A stretch of 64,000 bases of DNA, taken from positions 1,179,122-1,243,121 of the forward strand of contig VFFE01007186.1 in the NCBI GenBank assembly GCA_008921705.1. Direction: 5' to 3'. This document shows positions 48,079 through 58,748 of the stretch, piece by piece (positions within the stretch are counted from its first letter, which is position 1; each line of letters starts with the position of its first letter). Both the position numbers and the translations under genes were made by a program. This stretch comes from Burhinus oedicnemus (lineage: Eukaryota > Chordata > Aves > Charadriiformes > Burhinidae). The notes beneath the pieces are model-generated. The model was not told the origin of the DNA. It worked only from the letters and a program-made list of their open reading frames with translations, and ran no database searches.

Positions 48079-50122
48079 AGAAAGAGGGGGTGTGATCCTG
48101 ATAAATCATACCGGGTTTCAGATGAAGTGCAAATGTGCTTGGTTAGGAGTTGCTGTTACTCAGGTTCCCTATGGTTTTCTTTACACTAGTAATTGAGCAA
48201 ATTATGGGTCCAGTCCTATAAACCCTCAGCACATGAAACTTCTGTTTCCAATAGAAGCTCCGATTGCGGAGGGGCTTGCTCCTAATCCTGGGGCCAGCCA
48301 AAACCAAGGGGTCATGAGGGAGGAGGAGGGGCAGCACAGAGCAGCTCTGTCCCAGGAGCAGACTGAAGAGGACAGCCACTCTTTCACAGCTCCTTTTTTG
48401 CCCTTTTCTCCTTGCCTTGGCGAGGGAGTGGAAGGGAGAGTAAATAATTTTACTCCTCCTTGCTCTCCTCATTGTGCTCTTTGTCTTGCTCCTCCAGCTA
48501 ATATGTGGATGACCTTGACTTGATCTTACCTCTGCTGGCTTCTGTGTCAGAGGATTAGTAGCATTCCCACTCCTGACTGCAATGACAACATGAACAGGGA
48601 AATCCCAGGGGTTTGAAGAAAAGTGCCTTTTAGCAGGACTGAGTGCTGTGTTTCTGAGACAGCTCTAAAGAAATCCACTTTGGAAATGAAGTCTAGGTGT
48701 CTAGCAGGTAGGACAGTGCCTCAGGTTGTCTGCATGCTTCACTCTGTTCATACCACCTTATTGCCTGCTGACAAACCTATTTGTCATGCTGAGGGATCAT
48801 TTCAGCCCAAGTCCATGAGATACTCTTCTAGACTAGGCTATAGCTTATTCCTTCATTCACATACATTTTAGTAGAAATGTATCTTTCCACAAATGAGCAC
48901 AGATAGTATGGAGGATTCCAGCCATTCCCAGTTAACTCAGTTATCCAGTTTGGGATTCTTGTAAATATATAGAGGGAATCCTAATAATGCAATTTTAACT
49001 GGGATGACAAAAGCGCATGCCAAAAGTGATTTTAAGGCACCTGTGTACTCTGATACCAAAACTGGATTGAACAGTTGCAAGACATTGGTCACATTAGGTG
49101 GTCATCTCTTAGGTACCTCCATAGTGCCAAGCTAGAGGAAGAGCATGTATTCTGAGAATGCATCCACTCGCAGGTACCGGTCGTCTGCTAAGACAGTTGG
49201 TGTAGGGAAAGACTTTTTGCAGGAAGGATTCTAAGATGGAAGTCTACAAACTGCACCCAAAGGAAAACTCTTCTGAGAAAGCTTTCCCAGAATTGGTTCT
49301 GAAAGGTCTGACGACTTCTTTAAGGAGTTAATTAGAAAAGACCCTGGAGAACTAGCTGACAAGCACAGTTACTATTTAAAATTAAATGCTGTTTGGAAAG
49401 AAAGTCTCAAAAAACCGAGATACAGGTACTGAGCAAATTCAGAAAAAGGATTTATAAAACTTGCAGACTTTCTCTCTGCTCAGTTTTTATCTCAAACTGA
49501 AAATCAAACCACTTCAAAAAACTACCCAAAACAACAAACTGAAAAAGGTCTCACAGCCAAATACAATCAAGAAAACTGCAAGCTGCATTCTTACTCATAA
49601 ACTTTAACCTGCATGCTCCTTTGTAGGTGCAAATGGCATTAGTTATATTTTTATATTTCTCCCTTGAACTTATGCCAGTTAAGATGGGGTCACTTTATGT
49701 TAAATAGCTCATTGAGCATAGTAGCATAGTGGCACTGTGTAAGGTAGAGGTGGCCATTCTCATATGCTGCAGATGTCGACAAATGATGGCAACCAGTATT
49801 TCATAGTTAAATTATAGCTAAGTGCCTCCTTGTGAAATTTGCAGATCTCACTGGATTTTATTCTGTAAAATCTATATTTAATAATATAGTTTCATTAAAT
49901 GACACAATAGCCAATATCTTTATAATAATCGGGGCATTCACAACCTGTTAATAATATATTTTAAGAAATAGTATAGTTAGATGTAAATGATAAACCTCTT
50001 CAGCACCTACTATCATCTGCTTTCCCCTTCTTCCTACACTGAATCCGTAATACTTATGAGCGCTGCATATATTGCTGTTCCTTACAGAGGAGTATTCTTC
50101 TGGACTTTTTTTTTTCTTCCAG
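48079..50122. other. unique sequence with a GC-richer core
   Basis: 48.24-48.52 kb is noticeably more GC-rich (gagggaggaggaggggcagc and similar) and could be a decayed LTR or a regulatory patch, but I recognise no family. No gene is supported. Confidence 0.45.
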
Positions 50123-50314
50123 GAGGTATAACTTTGCAGTAATGACCGACTCTGTTGTTACTCAGAAACTTTTTGCAAGTTTGAGTCCCAAATACGTGAA
50201 CAAGAATGCCAGTGTGAGCAGAGATGTGCAGCGCGTGGTACATACTCAGACCAAGCAGCTAATTTCGAGACTGTTAATCCCTTCTCTCTATAGTTTGCAT
50301 ATGGCTACAGACAG
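50123..50314 (+). other. exon-like block of 192 bp, unidentified
   Basis: The block follows cttttttttttcttccag, a strong acceptor-like tract ending at 50122, and ends before ag/gtagac. Between them the frame RYNFAVMTDSVVTQKL to LHMATDR is open throughout. The length of 192 bp is a multiple of three. Reading past the donor meets TAG at once. The protein resembles no family I know. An open stretch this long can occur by chance, so this remains a candidate. Confidence 0.25.
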
Positions 50315-53299
50315 GTAGACCAGGATTTACAAGAGTGGCTATTCTAATGTCTTTCTTTTGCTTTGAAAATATTTCCTTTCAACATTTCTTGTAAAGAAGT
50401 AGAAGAGAGCTGGAGAAGAATCACTTTTGTCTATTTTGAGATGTGAAGTTTATTCTCATGTCACAAATAAATACTAAAACAGATGGCTATTTTGTCACAG
50501 GACTATATATAGTTCTGTATAGACACCACCCCACCCCCACCCCTCCCCCCAAACACACAAGATTACTAACAGAGTATTTCTAATTTAAAATACTTAAACT
50601 GTGAATTCTGAGGAAGCTTGGACTCACTGCAGTAGCTGAAACCCCTTATTTATCCCTCAGCTCCCTTTGATCTGGGAAAACCATGGGATGAAAACAAAGG
50701 AGAGAGATATGTTGGACCAAAATGTACCAGGGGACGTCAGCAGTGAGGAGTTACAGCATATATTTGCTTTTGTAAGGAGTGTACCCTATAATTTTTAAAT
50801 AAAGAATATTTTCCTGTTTCATTAAATTATACAAAAATTAGGTCTGTTCTTGCATCCTTGAAATCAATAGAATTTTCCATCTCTATTACCAAGAACAAAA
50901 TCCAGCCAAAGTGAAAATTCACCTGGATTTTTACTGATCTGAACCTGGTAGAAACTTATAATGTGCAAAATGTCATCTTACCCTTTTTCTGGAACTGTGC
51001 CTATATGGTAATAGCCTCACTGAGATAGGTACAAACTGGGCAGAAAAAATTACTTCAGAAAGATAATTTTCTATATTCTGTCCAGACTATTAAAGGCTTA
51101 AGAACTCAGCACCAAGCAGATTCTTATTTTGACCGCTGTTCTATAAATAGAAACAGAAAATGAAAATTCAGTTCACTAGTTAACTTGGGTATTTCTTATT
51201 TATGATGCTGAACAGTCTGATGAATGGACAGGCCCTGCAGAAGATTAGATACGTGCCCAACAAATCTTGCAGAAGCAGCCAAGGGAACTAAGCAAACAAG
51301 GCAGAGACGAGAAAGGCCAAAGAAGCAAAAAGATTATGTTGGGATATCAGAGTGACATAATGAGAACATCTCAAATAAAAGCAAAATAAATAACTGAAAG
51401 ACATTATGAGAATGCAGAAATGTTCTTACATAGCTATTAGGTAAAAAAAAAAAAAAGCATGATCAATTTTGAATGCATTCAATTGTTTTACTTAAGAAAC
51501 TATTTAAGAAGTTCAATTATTTCACTTTAAAAAATAGTCCACAACAGCCTAAGCCAAAACATGAAATATAGGCTCACTTATTTTCGAATTACAGAAAAAG
51601 CTTACTTGTTGTGACTTATGGTCTATGAAAAGTCTTGATGTATGAGATAATTTACGAAAACCCATATTTCAGCACAAGACAGCGTTCTTTACTAGATGAT
51701 AATGAACTAAATAAGGAAGTAAATACAGTGTATTTAAGCATTGCAAATTATCAGGGAGGATGCAAAGGGAAAGGACAGGAAGAAGGCACTCATAAGATTT
51801 TATGAAAGTTTTTTTCACCTATTCTTGCAAATTTATATCCAGCAGAATTAAAGAACTCCAATGTTTTTGTATAAACCAGTGAGGCAATATGACACTTGGT
51901 TTGCATTCTGCCATCTTTCATTGAGCTTCCTCTCAAAACTTCTTGCAAAGAAGTAAGAGCTTGGTGTTATGAGAAGCATATATCCTTGTAAGGGAGTGTA
52001 AGTAAGAATAAATATATTGTATTGGTTCTAAGGTTGAAGAAGCTGGTCAGTTCAAATAAATATAGGGGCTGCTGACCTGATACCTAATTTCATCCCAACA
52101 TTTAATTTCTTTCTGTTAATTAATTTCCATTAGCAGACTCTACTCAATAAATTTTTGGAAGTGCCTTTGTGCAACACATTATTTCAGATAATTGGCACCC
52201 CGACAGGCTGCTAACACTCTCTGTAACAAATGCTATATAGGCAAATAAACTGCAAGATTTCATAGCTACCAGCAGCCAGTGGTTTTACAAATATTCGCAT
52301 GCATGATTAGAAGAAAATGGTTACTTACTGAGCTGTCCATTTTATAAATCTGTCAAGCTGTTGACAATTCAGTTTCAGAGCCATTATTATTATTTTTAAA
52401 ATATGCTTAAATTCCAGAGCAAAACAAAACAAAAATATATTTTAAAAAATTGTTGAGCATAGATTTTTGCCATAATGTTCCTTTTCAGTTCAAAAATCTC
52501 TTTTTTTTTGGAGAGAACAATTATGTGCCTGTATACTGGCATGGGATGCAAATGATCTAAGAGCTTCATATTTAACTGATTTTATCTCACTTTGAATGAG
52601 GCAGAACAAAGTCTTGAACAAAGTACCTCCTGAGCTAACTTATATCTCAGACCTGTCCTCTCTGACTGTGAAGGGATGAAAAGTCCAGATTTAGATGTTT
52701 AACTCTTAGCAGGTGGATCCCCTAATTTTCTCTTTTTTCCTCATCTTCTGAATGCAGAAATGTGAAAATTTGTATTTTTGTTTATACACAGTCTTAGTAA
52801 CAGTTTTTATACAATCAGCCTCAGAGCTTGGGAGGCAGGCAGAGAATCACAGAGAGACCAATGCTCTGGTTTATTATGCATTCAGGGGCGTGAAAGATGG
52901 AATTTATGCCTAAAAATATTCTCATAAGGCAGCCATATTCAACATTAGCCCCATGATTATTTCTGCACGAGCTAAAAGAAAGTGTATAAATTACTCATGC
53001 TACGTTGTTAAACTGAATTGAGGTAGGTCTCTGACCACTTTTACGGACAATGGCCATTCCTGAATATCTTAGAAACTCAGAGAAACGTGTATGTATGTCA
53101 GTTGTGGGAAATGAGTAGGAAGAAAGTATGAATATATTCCAAATTTACAAATTAGCATGAGGTTCATCTCCTCTTACATTTTTAAAGGCTTCAGTTTGTA
53201 AAGAAAACATCTATAACACCCTTTAGCACCTCTCACTTGGTGATCCATGATCAAAATTAGAAATAGCTTTGCAAAGTACAAATCATTCCAGACAAACAT
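50315..53299. other. unique AT-rich sequence
   Basis: No recognised gene or transposon apart from the C-run patch at 50529-50550, listed separately, and a 14-A run near 51442. Confidence 0.5.
50529..50550 (-). repeat. compact G-quadruplex / i-motif sequence
   Basis: On the plus strand four C runs of 4, 5, 4 and 6 are separated by single bases (A, A, T). The minus strand is therefore G6-A-G4-T-G5-T-G4. Four G runs with one-base loops fit the most stable class of G-quadruplex folds. No gene context is known, so a regulatory role is not implied. Confidence 0.9.
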
Positions 53300-53600
53300 G
53301 AATACGTTGTTTTGATAATGTGACAAAACCGGTTGATGAGGGGAATGAAGTAGATGTGATATATCTAGCTTTTATTAAAGCATTTGATATAGTGTCAAAT
53401 GAAATTCTACTCACAAAATTAATTCAAATTGGCATGGATATGAACACTGTCACACAGAATGAAAACTTGCTGAAGGACTGCAAACAGTGCACTGATAAAT
53501 GGCAATATATTCAGCTGAATTTACAGCATGTAAATGAAATTCGGAGATAATACTAAATTCATTTGGGAGGTGTTATGAAAGCCTCCAAGGAAAAAGAAAT
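53300..53600 (+). mobile_element. ancient CR1-type RT relic
   Basis: A frame at 53320-53550 reads KPVDEGNEVDVIYLAFIKAF, DIVSNEILLTKL. This matches CR1 RT motif A and the sequence before it ([20 protein letters not shown] in the 16.3-kb copy). The first catalytic Asp is replaced by Ala. Near 53538 the FADDTK box survives as FGDNTK, but a deletion has removed most of the sequence between. It is much older than the other CR1 copies and its edges are uncertain. Confidence 0.65.
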
Positions 53601-53662
53601 AGTACAGAAAGAGACCGAGAATTAGTAATATGCACATAAAATATCAAAATGTTTCGCAGTTC

Positions 53663-53905
53663 CATAAATTTTAAGACCAGCAGGAACTATAATGATCATC
53701 TAGTCTGACCTCCTGCATAACACAGACCATAGAATTTTAACAAGTGATTTCTATATAACTTTAGGATGAGCAAGGCCCTCTATTTGAGAAATATATCTAT
53801 TCTCAATTTTAAAACTTCACATTTTAGAGAATTTATCATTACCCTAGGTACATTGTTTCAATGGCTAATTATCTTTACCATTACTAAAATAAATTGCACT
53901 GTATA
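53663..53905 (-). mobile_element. ancient CR1-like 3' end relic
   Basis: The run aatgatcatctagtctgacc, then tcctgcataacacagaccat, is in my recollection a repeat end found widely in reptile genomes (old CR1/L3-type LINEs read from their 3' end). The following decayed text includes ccctaggtacattgtttcaa and tggctaattatctttaccat, which fit the same family. It indicates an insertion predating bird diversification. Family assignment is from memory of the motif. Confidence 0.55.
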
Positions 53906-56676
53906 TGAGATTCAGAACAGAGAAGTTGCAACTCAATACATTTGAGAATATATAACCTATAGCAAGGGTATTAAATAAAAAGGAAATCTTGCAAAACACT
54001 AAAATGAAAAAGCCCTTGGGATACTGAATAGCAACTTCAATTGGAATTTGGCCTTTCCAGTGGCCACAGTGATTCGTGACAAGGACACTTTGAGCTGCAG
54101 CGATAATAAGTCATAGACCAAATGTATGATCTCATTTGTGATGTATAGTTTTGTTGCAGTCACTATTTGAATTCAAATTTAGGTATTTTGGAACCAGCTT
54201 CATCTACACTGCTGTTTTAGATTGCACTTTGAAAGTAATATCTCTCTCATCCCCACTTAATTCTCTTTGGTTTGCGTACACAACTGGGTTGCTTTCACAT
54301 AATTCTGGACAGGAAAATGGATTCAAACTCAAGGGTTTTGAGTCTGCATAACCAGAGTAATTCTGAAGTTATGCTTTAGAACAAATCCAGTGTGAACATC
54401 AGGTGCTCAACATCAGTGGTTTTGCTGTACCAGTTAATTCCTGTTGTGCCACTCCACCAGCTAATGCAGACATTGCTACAGAAATACTAACTCTTGGCCA
54501 GATTTCCAAGAAAAAATAAGTTTAGGGATTAAGCAGTGATTCATTCACTTGAGCATTACACACATAATTAGCTTTTCAGCTTGCAAAAGAGAGGATATTG
54601 CCATGTGAAGCCTTTGGAGGCTACATACACCAACAATAGAGGAAGAATTACTTCAAGTGTTATCAGTGGTATAAGATGGTAAGAATGAAAGTTCAGGAGG
54701 GATATTTTGTTTGAACATCTGTATAAACTTTCTGACAATGAAGTGTGATTACGTTGTCAAAATGACTGTAAGAAAAGTGTGGAGGCCAAAGCGTGTAGGG
54801 CTCTTAAAACTCACCTGAACAAAGACACTGTAGGAAGCAATATTTCAGTGTGACAGAAACAGAGTGAATTACTAATTAGAAGGGTTCTTTCTCTACTATG
54901 GTTCCCTTGAGTACACAAGTTCATAATTAAATATTCATCTATTTCAACAGTGGGTGATAAAAAACTGGTAAAGGAGTAAAGGAATGAAGAGAAATTTAAG
55001 TTACAGTAAAGGTAAAAAAGTCTAAAGCATCCATTATTGCCTTAGCTTTGAATATTCCTAAGCCCTTCCACTCTGCCTTTGCCCTGCTCCTCCCCTCCAA
55101 AAAGTTTCTGGGCCAGAATTCAGAGCAGTTGTACAATATACATCAGCTCAAGCCTCATTGTTGCATTATAGCACTATTCTGTGTACTACTGTCACTGTGA
55201 TGCAGGACATCAAAAGATTTTTTCAGAACAGCAAACAAATCCATCTGAAAATACGTACTGGTCAGCTGTGCTGACCGATCACCATTAGGAGCCTGATGCA
55301 TATCATAGGTCAATTGTGGACTACCTTCCAACATCATTAGTTATTCTGTCCCCAGGGCCTACAAAACATGAGCTACTTGTTTGGTTGGTTGTTCCCGTGC
55401 CAAATTATATGTCATATGAGAATGAAGGTGCTGGTGGTATGAACAACCAGCTAACAGCATTGCCCAGGTTCTCTATAGACATCTGGAGACTTACAACAAT
55501 AAAATCCATCTGTTCTGCTCAGATACTACTTCACACAGTGATCAAGGACACTAATTGCAGCTAATAGCTAAATAATCAGTATGGACACTAAATCTTGGCA
55601 TAGACTCCAGATACACTGATTATGTCATATTTAGAATTAGATTTTAAAACTAGATGAAGATCGTGGAAATAGGAAGAACTGATGTATTGCTAGAGTAGCC
55701 ATATCTAAGAGGAGGCAATACTTGTTAGAACTATCACAAAGACAGAAATATCTTCATTAATGGTTAGGTAGCATGAAAGAATAAAATAATTTGTTCAAAA
55801 AAGTGAAACAGTAGTATATTAGCTCAGAAAAATATATGACTGATCTGTTGCGCATGTCTTAATATATAATTGTTGCCACAAAGGAATCTGTTCTTATTGG
55901 ATTAAATGTCTATTTGTTGTTTACAAGGTGAGAAAGAATACCCAACTTCAGCACTTCTCGCATGAGGTCGGGTTATATTTGATTTACTTTTTGAGATTTA
56001 CTTTGAAAGTATAAAATATTAAGTTCTACGTTAAAAAACTCTGAAAACCTAAACAAAAGCCTAAAACAATTTAGTGAAATAGTACATTCATCAATGTCCT
56101 CATTTGAGGTAAAGGAAATTGTCTACCTTTGGTATAGATTTTCTGAAGTTATCTTTTCAACAGCATTGTCTTAATCAGGTTGTTGCTTTTATAGGTGAGA
56201 CCAACAAGGCTTCTTCAACTCTTAAAGAATGTAAGTCCTTAAAAGTAGCCGTAACAGTGAATGAGTCATGTTCCCTAATGAATATTGTGCTGTTCCTCAG
56301 AGAGAATAAATGCTTCCACCACTTCAGAATTCTGGGGAGTCAGGAGAAAGGAAACAGGTAGCAAAACTTGTTTTGATGGATAAGCAAAAGATGTACCTCC
56401 ATAAAATGCAAAACTGAAGTATAAGCAAAAGGGTACTTTTTACAGAAATTAGCTTCCAAACTCAAAAAAGAAGAAAAAAAAAAAGGAAAAAAAAGGACAA
56501 GTATCAAATTCAGTCTCTTTTTTTCCTAAAAATTGCCATCCATGAGGATTCTTATTTTAGAGGAAAGATATTTGAAAGAAAAAAAATAAAACAACAAAAC
56601 GCATTTAGAAGAGCAGTTCCATCAATGAGCAAAAGCAGCGTTATGCAGTAGTAAAAGAGATCAAAGCTTCCTGACA
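53906..56676. other. unique AT-rich sequence
   Basis: No gene recognised. An A-rich stretch of A runs broken by G lies at about 56463-56500. Sequence just after 53.9 kb may still be decayed CR1. Confidence 0.5.
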
Positions 56677-56681
56677 AATGT
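56677..56681 (+). repeat. target-site duplication, left (LTR 1)
   Basis: AATGT, repeated at 57272-57276 directly after the LTR. A 5-bp duplication fits an ERVL-type integrase. Confidence 0.85.
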
Positions 56682-57271
56682 TGTACCGGTTTTGGATGAG
56701 ATAGAGTTAACTTTCTTCATAGTAGCTAGTATGGGGCTATGTTTTAGATTTGTGCTGAAAACAGTGTTGATAATACAGAGATGTTTTAGTTACTGTTGAG
56801 CAGTGCTTGCACAGAGTCAAGGACTTTTCTGCTTCTCACACCACCCCAACAACGACCAGGCTGGGGCTGTACCAGAAATTAGAAGGAGACACAGCAGGGA
56901 CAGCTGACCCCAACTGACCAAAGGGATATTCCATACCATACGATGTGCTTAGCAATAAAAGCTGGAGGAAGAAGAAGGAAGGGGAGAATGTTCAGTTACG
57001 ATGTTTGTCTTCCCAAGTAACCATTACATGCGATGGAGCCCTGCTTTCCTGGAGATGGCTCAACACCTTCCTGCCAATGAGAAATAGTGAATGAATTCCT
57101 TGTTTTGCTTTGCTTGTGTGTGTGGCTTTTGCTTTACCTATTAAAGTGTCTTTATCTCAGCCCACAAGTTTTCTCACTTTTACTCTTCCAATTCTCTCCC
57201 CCATCCCACTGCGGGGGACTGAGCAAGTGGCTGTGTGGGGCTTAGCTGCTGGCTGGGGCTAAACCACGAAA
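56682..57271 (+). mobile_element. solo LTR, avian ERVL type, plus orientation
   Basis: A 590-bp LTR starting TGTACCGGTTTTGG and ending CCACGAAA, where the canonical CA end has mutated to AA. It is flanked by AATGT duplications. Internal signals include AATAAA at 56954-56959 and ATTAAA at 57140-57145. No internal retroviral sequence, primer-binding site or polypurine tract adjoins it, so the provirus has recombined to a single LTR. It is roughly 80% similar by eye to the reverse-oriented LTR at 57870-58431. This is an old endogenous retrovirus relic without coding capacity. Confidence 0.9.
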
Positions 57272-57276
57272 AATGT
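57272..57276 (+). repeat. target-site duplication, right (LTR 1)
   Basis: AATGT, exact match to 56677-56681. Confidence 0.85.
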
Positions 57277-57864
57277 ACAACCAGAATAAAAAAATTAAGC
57301 CTGTAAGTGAAGAATTAAGTCAGAAGCCAATTTAATGCAATATAGGCAGTACTGGCAAGAAAAGGAGTACTCTAAATTGCAATAGTTTTTCTTGGAACCT
57401 CTTACCTGCTGAATTCCTGGCACCTGGAGAGCTTGAGAGGGATTTCTCCACAGAGCTTGAATCAAAGCAAAAATACTATGCAGAAAGAATCAGAGATAAC
57501 TCAAAATTTTCAACAAGGTCATAACTGTAATAGTTAATCCTGTCAAGAAAATTTTGATTCATCCTTACAGTTTTGGTCAACCATTGCAAAGAAAACGCAA
57601 TGAGACACAACTTATTTCCTGATGGTATTATCATGTAAATTAGCAGGAGAACATAACATAAAACAGATGCATTTTTTATAGGTCACTATTGATTGAGTTC
57701 CAAAGGTTTATGTTTAGAAGAACACAAGAAAAAGGTAAGAAAAAGACCTGAACTCCAGCAGGAGATCATGTGAGCTCAGGCACTGGTGTTTTTATAAAGA
57801 TCCCAGCTCAAGTTTCTGTCTGAGTTATGGAGCACAAGAACAGGTGCAGACCTCACTGCAGTTT
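57277..57864. other. unique spacer between inverted LTRs
   Basis: About 590 bp of sequence without retroviral coding features. It is not the interior of a provirus, because each flanking LTR has its own target-site duplication. Confidence 0.75.
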
Positions 57865-57869
57865 GTGGT
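57865..57869 (+). repeat. target-site duplication, left (LTR 2)
   Basis: GTGGT, repeated at 58432-58436. Confidence 0.85.
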
Positions 57870-58431
57870 TGCTGTGGATTAACCCTGGTGGGCAGCTAAG
57901 TACCACACAGCCCCTCTCCCACTCCTCACCAAAGGGATGGAGGAGAGAATCGGAAGGGTGAAAGTGAGAAAACTCATGGGTTGAGATAAAGGCAGTTTAA
58001 TCGGTAAAAGAAAAGCTATGTGTGTAAACAAAACAACTACTTCCCATTGGTAGGCAGGTGTTGAGCCATCTCCAAGAAAGCAGGGCTCCATCACACCTAA
58101 TGGTTACTTGGGAAGACAAATGTCATAACTCCAAAAGTCCTCCTATTTCTTCTTCCTCCAGCTTTTATTGCTGAGCACAGCATCACAATGTGTGAGAGAT
58201 ATCCCTTCGGTCAGCTGAGGTCAGCTGTCCCAGCTGTGTCTCCTCCAAACATGCTAGTCACTGGTGGGGCAGTGTGAGAAGCAGAAAAGTCCTTGACTCT
58301 GCGCAAGCACTGCTCTACAATAACTAAAACAGCCTTGTGTTATCAACACTATTTTCACCACAAATCTGAAGCATAGCCCCATAAAAGCTGCTATGAAGAA
58401 CATTAACTCTATCCCAGCCAAAACCAGTACA
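57870..58431 (-). mobile_element. solo LTR, avian ERVL type, minus orientation
   Basis: Read on the minus strand it starts TGTACTGGTTTTGG and ends AATCCACAGCA, retaining TG..CA ends, and is flanked by GTGGT duplications. It is 562 bp and the same family as the plus-strand LTR, with the conserved blocks gcaataaaagctggaggaag, cttcccaagtaaccattag and gatggagccctgctttct. No provirus interior is present. The paired opposite orientation is discussed in findings. Confidence 0.92.
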
Positions 58432-58436
58432 GTGGT
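58432..58436 (+). repeat. target-site duplication, right (LTR 2)
   Basis: GTGGT, exact match to 57865-57869. Confidence 0.85.
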
Positions 58437-58688
58437 TCAATTTGTTTAGACTTTATACAATAAAAGAAGTGCTTAAACTTAGGAAGAACTAAACACACTT
58501 ATACCCATTTTTTACTTCAGTCTTTTTCCTGCTGTTCAGCTGTTACATAAGCTCAATAACTACCTGGATATGTACTAAACTGGATATCTACTAAACTAAC
58601 TTCTGTAGGATCAGCCAGAAGTTTTCTAGCACATCTACAACTCTCCATTGTAAGTTCACTATAAGATAATAGAATAGCAAATGTGGCA

Positions 58689-58748
58689 AATAAATGCAAG
58701 CATTTTGAGTCTTCATTGGAATAAATGCAAGCATTTTGAGTCTTCATT
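58689..58748 (+). repeat. 31-bp perfect tandem duplication
   Basis: aataaatgcaagcattttga with its continuation gtcttcattgg (58689-58719) is followed at once by a second copy identical over 29 bp (58720-58748). Perfect identity suggests a recent duplication, possibly polymorphic between individuals. Confidence 0.97.

Noticed and set aside
56682..58431. A single provirus with two LTRs and a 600-bp interior
   Set aside because: The LTRs are in opposite orientation, each has a different 5-bp target-site duplication, and the spacer has no retroviral features.
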